DNA of 35,196 nucleotides from NCBI GenBank assembly GCA_028712175.1, contig JAQTQQ010000006.1, positions 57,226 through 92,421 on the forward strand, written 5' to 3'. The notes below the pieces were generated by a model that saw only the letters and a list, made by a program, of their open reading frames with translations, was not told the origin of the DNA and did no database searches. Shown piece after piece: positions 17,744 to 25,959 of this stretch. Every line of letters starts with the position of its first letter. Position 1 is the first letter of the stretch. This stretch comes from Candidatus Omnitrophota bacterium. GTDB taxonomy: Bacteria > Omnitrophota > Gorgyraeia > Gygaellales > Profunditerraquicolaceae. The translations under genes and the position numbers were made by a program.

Positions 17744-19486
17744 TTATTTTTTAGAAATCGCTTTAAATTTACAAACATCAAAACAGCGCCCGCATTTTAT
17801 ACATTTCTCCTGCGCTATTAAATACCCTTCCTCCTTACCTCCGCTAATTGCCTGCACCGGGCAGTTAATTACGCAAAGCCCGCAGCGCTTACATTTATCT
17901 TCTACAATTTCGTAAGTCACAAGGTTACTGCATTTTCCTGCCGGGCACCTCTTATTCAAAATATGCTCATTATATTCATGTTCAAAGTATTTTAAAGTAG
18001 AAAGCACCGGGTTTGAAGCGGTCTGGCCTAGCCCGCATAAAGATGCCTTCTGCATAGCCAGAGACAGCCTTCTTAATTGCCCCAAATCATCCGCTACGCC
18101 TTTTCCTTCAGATATCTTCTTCAGATAACCCAGCATTTGAAAACCTCCGATACGGCAAGGAGCGCATTTTCCGCAGGATTCCTCCACGCAAAAACCGAGG
18201 TAAAACTTGGGAATATCAACCATGCAGTCATCCTCGTCCATAACAATCATTCCGCCTGAACCCATGATCGAACCTAATTTCTGTAAATTTTCGTAATCTA
18301 CCGGGGTGTCTAAAAGCGCTTCGGGAATTACTCCGCCGCTGGGCCCGCCGGTTTGCACTGCTTTTATCGGCTTACCGGATAATGTCCCTCCGCAGATATC
18401 CATGACGATCTCCCTTAAAGTCGCGCCCATGGCAATCTCAACCAACCCTGAATTTTTAACTTTTCCGGTTACCGCAAAAACCTTTGTCCCTTTTGAAGCT
18501 TGCGTGCCGATTTGAGAAAACCATTTACCGCCATTTGAAATAATTACCGGTATATTCGCCAAAGTTTCGACATTATTTATAACCGTAGGCTTTCCCCATA
18601 AACCCTTTACAGAAGGATACGGCGGACGCGGATGCGGAGTGCCTCTTTTGCCCTCGATAGAAGAAATCAAAGCAGTTTCCTCTCCGCAAACAAAAGCTCC
18701 GGCACCCAGCCTTATTTCTATATCTAAATTAAAGGAACTGCCGAGAATATTCTGGCCCAATAAACCGAAATCATAAGCCTGCTTAATTGCCTTATGAATC
18801 CTTTCAACTGCCAAAGGATACTCCGCGCGGATATAAAAATACCCTTTAGGAGCGCCAATGGCAAAAGCAGCTATAATCAAACCCTCAACAACAGAATGGG
18901 GATCACCCTCTAAAATGCTTCTGTCCATATAAGCACCTGGGTCTCCTTCATCGGCATTACATATTACAAATTTCTCAGTTGAAGCTGCCTCCCGGGCAAA
19001 ATTCCACTTCATCCAAGTCGGATACCCTGCACCTCCCCTTCCCCTGATACCGCTTAATTTTATCTCTTCGATTAGTTTTTGCTGGCCTAATTCACCAAGA
19101 ACTTTTTTTAAACCCAAATACCCGCCGCAGGCTATATATTCTTCTATGCTCTCGGGATTAATTTTTCCGCAATTGCGTAAAACAAGCCTGTGCTGTTTTG
19201 CTTTGAGCTTAAAAACTAGGTCTTCAATAATTTTCCCCTGATCTAAAGTCGAATCGACTATGCGCTTAATATCAGAGTCCTGCACATTGCAGTAGATAAT
19301 CTTATCCGGAAGAATCTTTATTACCAACCCCTTGTCATATACACCTATATCAGCAACCCTAACTACCTGAATCTGGGAATGCAGGTTGCTTCCCCGAAGA
19401 TAATCCAAAAGGTGAGTATAAAACTCGCGCGTTTTATCCTCTCTTTTTAAATCAGTGTCTTTTACTAAAATAACCTTGGTATACAT
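17744..19486 (-). CDS. hydB: HydB/NuoF-like subunit (FMN, NADH, 4Fe-4S) with C-terminal 2[4Fe-4S] ferredoxin domain
   Basis: GIRGRGGAGYPTWMKW, CNADEGDPGAYMDRSILEGDPH, ESCGKCAPCRIGG, C-terminal CKRCGLCVINCP...CIKCGRCFDVCKFKAI. Confidence 0.94.
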   Translation of the reverse strand: MYTKVILVKDTDLKREDKTREFYTHLLDYLRGSNLHSQIQVVRVADIGVYDKGLVIKILPDKIIYCNVQDSDIKRIVDSTLDQGKIIEDLVFKLKAKQHRLVLRNCGKINPESIEEYIACGGYLGLKKVLGELGQQKLIEEIKLSGIRGRGGAGYPTWMKWNFAREAASTEKFVICNADEGDPGAYMDRSILEGDPHSVVEGLIIAAFAIGAPKGYFYIRAEYPLAVERIHKAIKQAYDFGLLGQNILGSSFNLDIEIRLGAGAFVCGEETALISSIEGKRGTPHPRPPYPSVKGLWGKPTVINNVETLANIPVIISNGGKWFSQIGTQASKGTKVFAVTGKVKNSGLVEIAMGATLREIVMDICGGTLSGKPIKAVQTGGPSGGVIPEALLDTPVDYENLQKLGSIMGSGGMIVMDEDDCMVDIPKFYLGFCVEESCGKCAPCRIGGFQMLGYLKKISEGKGVADDLGQLRRLSLAMQKASLCGLGQTASNPVLSTLKYFEHEYNEHILNKRCPAGKCSNLVTYEIVEDKCKRCGLCVINCPVQAISGGKEEGYLIAQEKCIKCGRCFDVCKFKAISKK

Positions 19487-19509
19487 AAGTTAGCTGCTTT
19501 CCTTATATT

Positions 19510-19857
19510 TTAGCCTAATACTTCAAAGATACAGTCATTGACCAGCATTTTAGAAATAACGTGCTTCTCCAGTATTTTGGTCGCGACTTCTTTATTTACC
19601 GCGCCATAGACTACCGGAGGCAGGCCGGCAACGCTTACCTCAACCAGAGGCTCGGCATAACAAGCTCCCGCGCAACCGCATTTTTTAATCTCAATCTGCA
19701 AATTTCTCTTTTTGACTTCCTCAATAAAAAAGTTAAAAACATCATCTGCCCCTGCGGCAATACCGCAGCTGCTCATACCCACCTTAATCCAGTCTTTAGA
19801 TGCACCACTGGAAGCCTGATGCATTTTTTCTAAATCATGCGGGGTCAATTTATTCAT
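19510..19857 (-). CDS. Small thioredoxin-like [2Fe-2S] ferredoxin-domain protein of the hydrogenase operon
   Basis: 115 aa: KVGMSSCGIAAGADDVF...KKCGCAGACYAEPLVEVSVAGLPPVVYGAV; related to the N-terminus of the 1048 aa fusion. Confidence 0.85.
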   Translation of the reverse strand: MNKLTPHDLEKMHQASSGASKDWIKVGMSSCGIAAGADDVFNFFIEEVKKRNLQIEIKKCGCAGACYAEPLVEVSVAGLPPVVYGAVNKEVATKILEKHVISKMLVNDCIFEVLG

Positions 19858-19863
19858 AGCTAA

Positions 19864-20337
19864 TTATTCCTCTTTAATATATTTGGACAGGATATCGGCA
19901 ACCTCATTCTTTTTAACCTTGCCGTATACTTTATCATCAATCATAACAACCGGGGCTAAACCGCAGCACCCTAAACACCTTACCACATCCAGATAAAAAA
20001 GCCCGTCCTTGGTTGTCTGGCCTTCTTTAATACCTAAGATATTTTTTATTTCATCCAAAATTACCGCGGCGCCCCTTAAATAACAAGCCGTCCCCATGCA
20101 TAGGGCAATACGATGCTTACCGGGAGGGCTCAACTTAAAGAAATTATAAAAAGTAATCACCTCGTAAATCCTGGCCAGCGGCACATCCAGCATTCTAGAT
20201 AATTCCAATGACAATTCCCGAGGCACATAACCGTGATGGTTCTGAATCTCATGCAGAATCATGATTAAATTGCCTTTTTTGCCCTGCCACTGCTGGACAA
20301 GATTAACTAATTCCGGATTGAGTTTTTTATGTTCCAT
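19864..20337 (-). CDS. hydC: HydC/NuoE-like [2Fe-2S] subunit (copy 1)
   Basis: NHHGYVPRELSLELSRMLDVPLARIYEVITFYNFF...CMGTACYLRGA...CLGCCGLAPVVMIDDKVYGKV. Confidence 0.93.
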   Translation of the reverse strand: MEHKKLNPELVNLVQQWQGKKGNLIMILHEIQNHHGYVPRELSLELSRMLDVPLARIYEVITFYNFFKLSPPGKHRIALCMGTACYLRGAAVILDEIKNILGIKEGQTTKDGLFYLDVVRCLGCCGLAPVVMIDDKVYGKVKKNEVADILSKYIKEE

Positions 20338-20433
20338 GGCTTTAGAAGATTAATTTTTAAGTTTGATTTTTAAGTTCTTACTTCGTCTTCCTAAGGGGGG
20401 ACCAAGGCATGAAACTTCAAAATCAGCGTAAAA

Positions 20434-20461
20434 ATTTTATCATATCTTGTTTAAAAAACAA
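20434..20461 (-). promoter_or_regulatory. Candidate internal promoter for hydC1
   Basis: Minus strand TTGTTT (20461-20456), N16, TAAAAT (20439-20434), in an otherwise unexplained 139-bp spacer. Confidence 0.4.
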
Positions 20462-20476
20462 GAAAAATCTTATTTA

Positions 20477-22252
20477 CTAAATCCCTGCGCGTTCTGTATA
20501 ATGCGTATGCAATAAATGATGCGATTTCTCTCCCAGAGGCTTGATTAAAAATTCTTTATACAACGCCTGCACCGCAGGATTTTCATGCGACTTTCTAAGG
20601 GTTTTATTTTTATCCTCCCGATAAATCGCCTCCATCCTTTTTAACCTAACCTGATCATTTGTCGGTATTGGCTGGCCTGCACCTCCGAGGCATCCTCCAG
20701 GACAAGTCATAATCTCAATAAACGCATAAGGCGAACAGCCGGCCTTAACTTCTTCTAACAATATACGCGCATTGCTTAAGCTATTAGCCACGGCAACCTT
20801 AACTTTTAACCCCTCGATATCTACTTCGGCGACCTTGATTCCGTTAAGCCCTCTTAAATCCATAAAGTCCAATTTCTCTATCTGCCTGCCTGTGAGCACT
20901 TCATAAGCCGTCCTTAATGCCGCCTCCATTACCCCTCCGCTTGCTCCGAATATAACAGCCGCTCCGGTAGAAATACCAAGAGGCTCATCAAAATCTTCTC
21001 CGGAAAGGTTTAAAAAATCAATCCCCGCCTCTTTAATCATAGAGGCTGCTTCCCGCGTAGTTAAAACATAATCCACATCGTAAAATGATTCATTGTCTTT
21101 AAGGCCTAATTTATTTTTCCAGTAATCAAATGCGCTTTTCATCTCAGGGCGCTTTGCCTCAAATTTTTTAGCAGTACAGGGCATAACCGAAACAACTACA
21201 ATGTCCCTTGGGTCAAGATTATATTTCTCGGCATAATAGGTCTTAGCAATTGCCCCAAACATCTGCTGCGGGCTTTTACAACTTGAAACATGCCCTAATA
21301 TACCCGGGAAAAAATGCTCGGCAAATTTTATCCATCCCGGCGAACAAGAGGTAACCATAGGAAGAAGTCCTTTATTTTTAATCCGCTCGATTAACTCATA
21401 GCCTTCTTCCATAATTGTCAGATCCGCGGAAAACTGAGTATCAAAAACTTTAGCAAAACCCAGCCTGCGCAGACCTTCGGCTAATTTAGCCGTAACCAAG
21501 GTGCCTGCCGGAAGGCCGAATTCTTCTCCGATTGCCGCCCTTACTGCAGGAGCGACTTCAACAACAACAAATTTCTTAGGATCGGATAGCGCCTGCCATA
21601 CATTTTCTGTAGCGATATTTTCGGTAATTGCGCCCGTGGGGCAGACCAAAAGGCATTGGCCGCAGTTAACGCATACGCTATTGGCCAGGCCGGAATCAAA
21701 AAAAGTAGTCACTTTACTTGCCTTGCCGCGGCCGGTAAAATCAATCGCTTTAACGCTTTGGATCACCGAACAAACAGCAACGCAGCGCCCGCATAAAATA
21801 CATTTATTGGGGTCTCGGATTAAAGACGCAGAGGTAGAGTCTAAAGGCAATTCTATTTTTGTTAGCTTAGGAAACCGCACCTCTTTTATCCCCATATCGG
21901 AAGCAAGTTTCCTTAATTCGCAAGTTTGGCTCCTATCGCAGCAAAGACAATCCTTAGGATGCCCCGCCAAGAGCAATTCTAAATTCAACTTTCTTGCGTT
22001 TCTTACCCGTGGAGTATTGGTAAAAATCTCCATGCCTTGCCTGACGTAAGTAACGCATGAACGCGCAAGATTTTTGGCGCCTTTTATTTCGACTAAACAA
22101 ATCGAACAGGCGCCTTCTTTGTTAATATCCTTTAAGTAACAAAGCGTGGGGATATTAATACCGTTTTCCCCGCAAGCCTCCAATACAGTCAAAGATTGAC
22201 CGCACTTACAAGCCTTGCCGTTAATTTTTAAAGATATGGGAGGTTTTTCCAT
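20477..22252 (-). CDS. hydA: [FeFe]-hydrogenase catalytic subunit HydA (copy 2)
   Basis: 2Fe-2S N-terminus, HPKDCLCCDRSQTCELR, two 4Fe-4S motifs; H-cluster motifs TSCSPGW, MPCTAKKFE, EIMTCPGGCLGGAGQP. Confidence 0.95.
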   Translation of the reverse strand: MEKPPISLKINGKACKCGQSLTVLEACGENGINIPTLCYLKDINKEGACSICLVEIKGAKNLARSCVTYVRQGMEIFTNTPRVRNARKLNLELLLAGHPKDCLCCDRSQTCELRKLASDMGIKEVRFPKLTKIELPLDSTSASLIRDPNKCILCGRCVAVCSVIQSVKAIDFTGRGKASKVTTFFDSGLANSVCVNCGQCLLVCPTGAITENIATENVWQALSDPKKFVVVEVAPAVRAAIGEEFGLPAGTLVTAKLAEGLRRLGFAKVFDTQFSADLTIMEEGYELIERIKNKGLLPMVTSCSPGWIKFAEHFFPGILGHVSSCKSPQQMFGAIAKTYYAEKYNLDPRDIVVVSVMPCTAKKFEAKRPEMKSAFDYWKNKLGLKDNESFYDVDYVLTTREAASMIKEAGIDFLNLSGEDFDEPLGISTGAAVIFGASGGVMEAALRTAYEVLTGRQIEKLDFMDLRGLNGIKVAEVDIEGLKVKVAVANSLSNARILLEEVKAGCSPYAFIEIMTCPGGCLGGAGQPIPTNDQVRLKRMEAIYREDKNKTLRKSHENPAVQALYKEFLIKPLGEKSHHLLHTHYTERAGI

Positions 22253-25200
22253 CTATTTACCTTCTTTAACATCGCATCTTAGGCATCTGCCAGCTTCAGC
22301 GTGGGCCTGCTTTAAAGAAAGCCCTAAAGAAACTTCTTTAAAGTTCTTCTTTCGTTTATTAATATCTAATTTAAGGCCTCCCTGTTTTCGTACCGCTTTT
22401 GATTCCAGAGGTGCCTTAAATTCATAGGAAAATTTACGAAACAGCCTGTCGAACCTGTCAATTGTACTTAAAGCCAAATCAATCGACTTAGCAGCCTTTT
22501 TACCGCAAGCCATGGCTTCCACAGCAGTAGCCGGCCCCATGGTTAAATCTCCTCCGGCATAAACTTTATCCAAGCTTGTTTTTAAATCAGAACTTTCGAC
22601 TTTAACTGTACCATCCTGATTTACTAAAATCCCGCACTCTTTGATAAAATTCGAGTCTACTCTTTCTCCAATCGCCAGAAGCAGCGTATCGCAAGGAATT
22701 TCAGAAAACTCATCCGTAGCAACCGGTTTTCTCCGTCCGGAAATATCAAATTCTCCCAAGGTCATTTTAGTTACGCTTAAACCTTTTACCTTTCCTTTAG
22801 CATCCCCCAAAATAACTTTAGGCCCGGCTAAAAATATGAACTTTACGCCTTCTGCCTCAGCGCCTTTAATTTCATCTTTATTGGCAGGCATATCTTCTTT
22901 TTGACGGCGATAGACAATAGTAACGTCACTGTCTAACCTTAAAGCTGTGCGGGCAGCATCAACTGCTACATTTCCTGCCCCTATTATTACTACCTTCTTG
23001 CCAATAGACGGAATTTTGCCGACTGCCACATCTTCCAAAAAAGCGGTCCCGGATAAAACTCCTTTTAGATCTTCTCCCGGGATACCCAAGCTCATATCTT
23101 TATAAGCGCCGGTTGCTAAAAATACAGCGTCGGCAGCTTTGATTTTATTTTGTAAATCTTTTGTTCCGAATTTTTTACCGTATAAAATCTTTACACCCAT
23201 CTTTTCTACAAAAGAAATTTCTTTCTTTAGGACTGATTTGGGCAGCCTATATTCAGGAATACCGTAACGTAAGACTCCTCCTGCTTCTAGGTTAGCTTCA
23301 TAAATAGTAACTTCATGGCCCAGCCGGGCCAGATAATATGCAGCTGTCAAACCGCTCGGCCCTGCGCCGATTACCGCAACTTTCTTTCCTGTCTTTGGCA
23401 GTTTTTCCTTAACTAACCGCTGAATAATTTTGGTTTCTTTTTTGCCTTTATATATATTGTCGGCTACATACCGGTGAATTTCACCTTGAGCCACCGGATA
23501 ATCGATATCCTCCCGGCGGCAACGCATTTTACAGTGAAAATGACAGATTCTGCCGCTTGAAGACGGAAAAGGATTGTCCCGGATAATACATTCAAAAGCA
23601 TCCTCGAGACTGCCTTCTTTAAATAACTGCAAGAATCCGGGGATGTTCATATGCAAAGGACAGCTGTTTTCGCAGGGAGAAACAAAAAGATCCGAACACA
23701 CCCCGCCGTCGCAACGCTGCTCTTTGATATGCTCTTCATATTCATGCTTAAAATATTTGAGCGTAGTCAAAACGGGATTTGGCCCGGTTTGCCCTAAACC
23801 GCAAAGAGCCGTGTCTTTAATCACCGCCCCCAGATTTTCCAGGTCATCTAAATCTTTAAGGATAGCCTTACCCCTTGTAATATTATTCAGGATGTTTAAA
23901 TTTTGATTCAATCCTTCACGGCAAGGCGTACATTTACCGCAAGACTCGCTGGTTGTAAACTCCGTAAAATAACGCGCAACATCAACCATACAGTTATCAT
24001 CGTCCATAACAACCATCCCCCCGCTGCCCATGATCGCCCCCAATGAAGCCAAAGTTTCATAATCAATAGGGGTATCGAACAATGAAGACGGGATACATCC
24101 TCCGGAAGGCCCTCCGCTTTGAACTGCCTTGATCTTTTTATCTGTACCGGTTCCAGAGCCGACATTATAAATAAGCGTTTGTAAAGTTGCCCCTAAAGGC
24201 AGCTCCACCAACCCGGTATTCTTTATCTTGCCCACGAGAGAAAAAACTTTTGTGCCGGAGCTATTTTTGGTCCCCGTTTTTATAAACCAACCGGCTCCTT
24301 TTGCCATAATAACCGGTATATTGCTCCAAGTTTCGACATTATTAATATTAGTAGGTTTATCTAAATAACCTTTTTGTGCAGGAAACGGCGGACGGGTATG
24401 CGGCCTTCCTGATTTACCCTGAAGTGAAGAAATTAAAGCCGTCTCCTCTCCGCATACAAATGCGCCGGCGCCTTCTACCAGATCCAGATCAAAAGAAAAA
24501 CCACTGTCAAATATATTTTCACCCAAGAAACCGTAATCTCTGGCTTCAGTGATTGCCTTTCGTATCCTTTCTACTGCCAAAGGATATTCCGCGCGCACAT
24601 AAATAATCCCTCTTGATGCGCCCATCGCATAGGCCCCGATAACCATTCCCTCTAAGAGCATATGCGGGTCGCTTTCGCTCTCATTACGGTTCATATAGGC
24701 TCCGGGGTCTCCTTCGTCCGCGTTACAGATAACGTATTTTTCATTTGAAATTTCCTTGCGCATTAATTCCCATTTTACTCCAGTAGGAAAACCTGCACCT
24801 CCCCTGCCTCTTAGCTTTGAATCTTTAACTTCAGCAATAACAGCTTCAGGTTTTGCCTCTTTTAAAACCCGCTGCAGGACACTATATCCTCCTACGGCAA
24901 TATACTCCTCTATATCTTCCGGATTAATTAACCCGCAGTCCCTTAGCACAATTTTCTTCTGCCATTTAAAAAACGGAATTTCGTACCAATTCGGTATCTT
25001 CTGAAAACCCTGCCCATAAGTAATTTGTCCGGTTATATGGTCCCAGGATTCAATTTTACACAACGCCCTTTTAGGATTGATATCGCCTCCTGCCAACTCC
25101 CTGACAATAGAATCTACATCTCTGGGTAAAACAGAATTTAAAATAACTAAAGGTTTTCCGGGCAATGAAATATTTACCAGCGGCTCCTCGGCACAAAATC

Positions 25201-25399
25201 CGAAACAACCGACCTTAGTAAGCAAAGCAGGTATTTTCTTTTTTGATAGCGAAGCTTTAAAAACATTAAAAACTTCCTCTGCGCCGTTACCGATGCCGCA
25301 GGTGCCTGTTCCAACCGCTATACGCGGTTCTTTAGGCAACAGCTTTGCCAAGCCAATGTCTTTAATCAACTTCAGCTCTTCAGCAGTTTTTATTTTCAT
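22253..25399 (-). CDS. Fusion protein: [2Fe-2S] Trx-like + HydB/NuoF + NfnB/GltD-type FAD-NAD(P)H oxidoreductase
   Basis: 1048 aa: TCGIGNGAEEVF...VGCFGFCAEEP; RGRGGAGFPTGVKW, CNADEGDPGAYMNR, ESCGKCTPCREG; then CENSCPLHMNIPGF..., VAVIGAGPSGLTAAYYLARLGHEVTIYEA, VVIIGAGNVAVDAARTALRL, YAGGDLTMGPATAVEAMACGKKAA, C-terminal RCLRCD. ATGA overlap with hydC2 stop. Confidence 0.94.
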   Translation of the reverse strand: MKIKTAEELKLIKDIGLAKLLPKEPRIAVGTGTCGIGNGAEEVFNVFKASLSKKKIPALLTKVGCFGFCAEEPLVNISLPGKPLVILNSVLPRDVDSIVRELAGGDINPKRALCKIESWDHITGQITYGQGFQKIPNWYEIPFFKWQKKIVLRDCGLINPEDIEEYIAVGGYSVLQRVLKEAKPEAVIAEVKDSKLRGRGGAGFPTGVKWELMRKEISNEKYVICNADEGDPGAYMNRNESESDPHMLLEGMVIGAYAMGASRGIIYVRAEYPLAVERIRKAITEARDYGFLGENIFDSGFSFDLDLVEGAGAFVCGEETALISSLQGKSGRPHTRPPFPAQKGYLDKPTNINNVETWSNIPVIMAKGAGWFIKTGTKNSSGTKVFSLVGKIKNTGLVELPLGATLQTLIYNVGSGTGTDKKIKAVQSGGPSGGCIPSSLFDTPIDYETLASLGAIMGSGGMVVMDDDNCMVDVARYFTEFTTSESCGKCTPCREGLNQNLNILNNITRGKAILKDLDDLENLGAVIKDTALCGLGQTGPNPVLTTLKYFKHEYEEHIKEQRCDGGVCSDLFVSPCENSCPLHMNIPGFLQLFKEGSLEDAFECIIRDNPFPSSSGRICHFHCKMRCRREDIDYPVAQGEIHRYVADNIYKGKKETKIIQRLVKEKLPKTGKKVAVIGAGPSGLTAAYYLARLGHEVTIYEANLEAGGVLRYGIPEYRLPKSVLKKEISFVEKMGVKILYGKKFGTKDLQNKIKAADAVFLATGAYKDMSLGIPGEDLKGVLSGTAFLEDVAVGKIPSIGKKVVIIGAGNVAVDAARTALRLDSDVTIVYRRQKEDMPANKDEIKGAEAEGVKFIFLAGPKVILGDAKGKVKGLSVTKMTLGEFDISGRRKPVATDEFSEIPCDTLLLAIGERVDSNFIKECGILVNQDGTVKVESSDLKTSLDKVYAGGDLTMGPATAVEAMACGKKAAKSIDLALSTIDRFDRLFRKFSYEFKAPLESKAVRKQGGLKLDINKRKKNFKEVSLGLSLKQAHAEAGRCLRCDVKEGK

Positions 25400-25944
25400 T
25401 TCTTGTTTCCCCGCAAGGCGATACTTTTAATAATTTTCTGCAATTTCTGCGTAGTCATACGGCTATAAATATTGCCGTCTATCTCAACTACCGGCGCCAG
25501 GGCACACTGCCCAAAACAGGCAACGGTTTTTATCGTAAATTTATTATCCTTTGTAGTCAGGTATAACTTGCCATCCTGGCTAAAATCATCCTCTTTAAAA
25601 CCGAATAAATTAATCAAGAAATCGAGGAGATTTTTTGAACCCCGCGTATGGCAGGCCGTACCCCGGCAGACAATAATCGAATGTTTGCCTTGGGGCTTGA
25701 GGTTAAAAAAAGCATAAAAAGTAATAATATTATATATTCGGGAGAGGGGAATATTGGCCCTCTTAGCAATATACTCTAAGGAATCTTGAGTAAGATATTT
25801 ATGCTGGTTAGACTTCTGCGCATCTTCTAATATACCCAGGATACTTCCAGGTTTGCCAATATACCGAGAGATAATCTGATCTAATTCCCCCCTGTCCAAA
25901 CCAACCTGCGGAAGATTTCTTTTATTTTCTGCGGCTTTAGCCAT
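25396..25944 (-). CDS. hydC: HydC/NuoE-like [2Fe-2S] subunit (copy 2)
   Basis: IPLSRIYNIITFYAFFNLKPQGKHSIIVCRGTACHTRGS...CFGQCALAPVVEIDGNIY. Confidence 0.93.
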   Translation of the reverse strand: MAKAAENKRNLPQVGLDRGELDQIISRYIGKPGSILGILEDAQKSNQHKYLTQDSLEYIAKRANIPLSRIYNIITFYAFFNLKPQGKHSIIVCRGTACHTRGSKNLLDFLINLFGFKEDDFSQDGKLYLTTKDNKFTIKTVACFGQCALAPVVEIDGNIYSRMTTQKLQKIIKSIALRGNKK

Positions 25945-25959
25945 TTTCGTCCTATATTG

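Noticed and set aside
20446-20462. cttgtttaaaaaacaag as a Rex operator
   Set aside because: TTGT and ACAA are present, but the total span from TTGT to ACAA is 15 rather than 18 bp, so it does not match Rex half-site spacing.
21501-22049. 182 aa plus-strand ORF opposite hydA2, and the other plus-strand ORFs in the track
   Set aside because: All lie antisense to well-supported minus-strand genes, show no recognisable domain and have the low-complexity composition typical of shadow ORFs.
23908-24165. 85 aa minus-strand ORF inside the fusion gene
   Set aside because: Alternative-frame ORF within a long, clearly coding gene; no domain support.
22253-25399. 1048 aa ORF as a chimera created by assembly error
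   Set aside because: The frame is continuous, each domain is intact, and the junction falls at a natural domain boundary. Cannot be fully excluded without reads.
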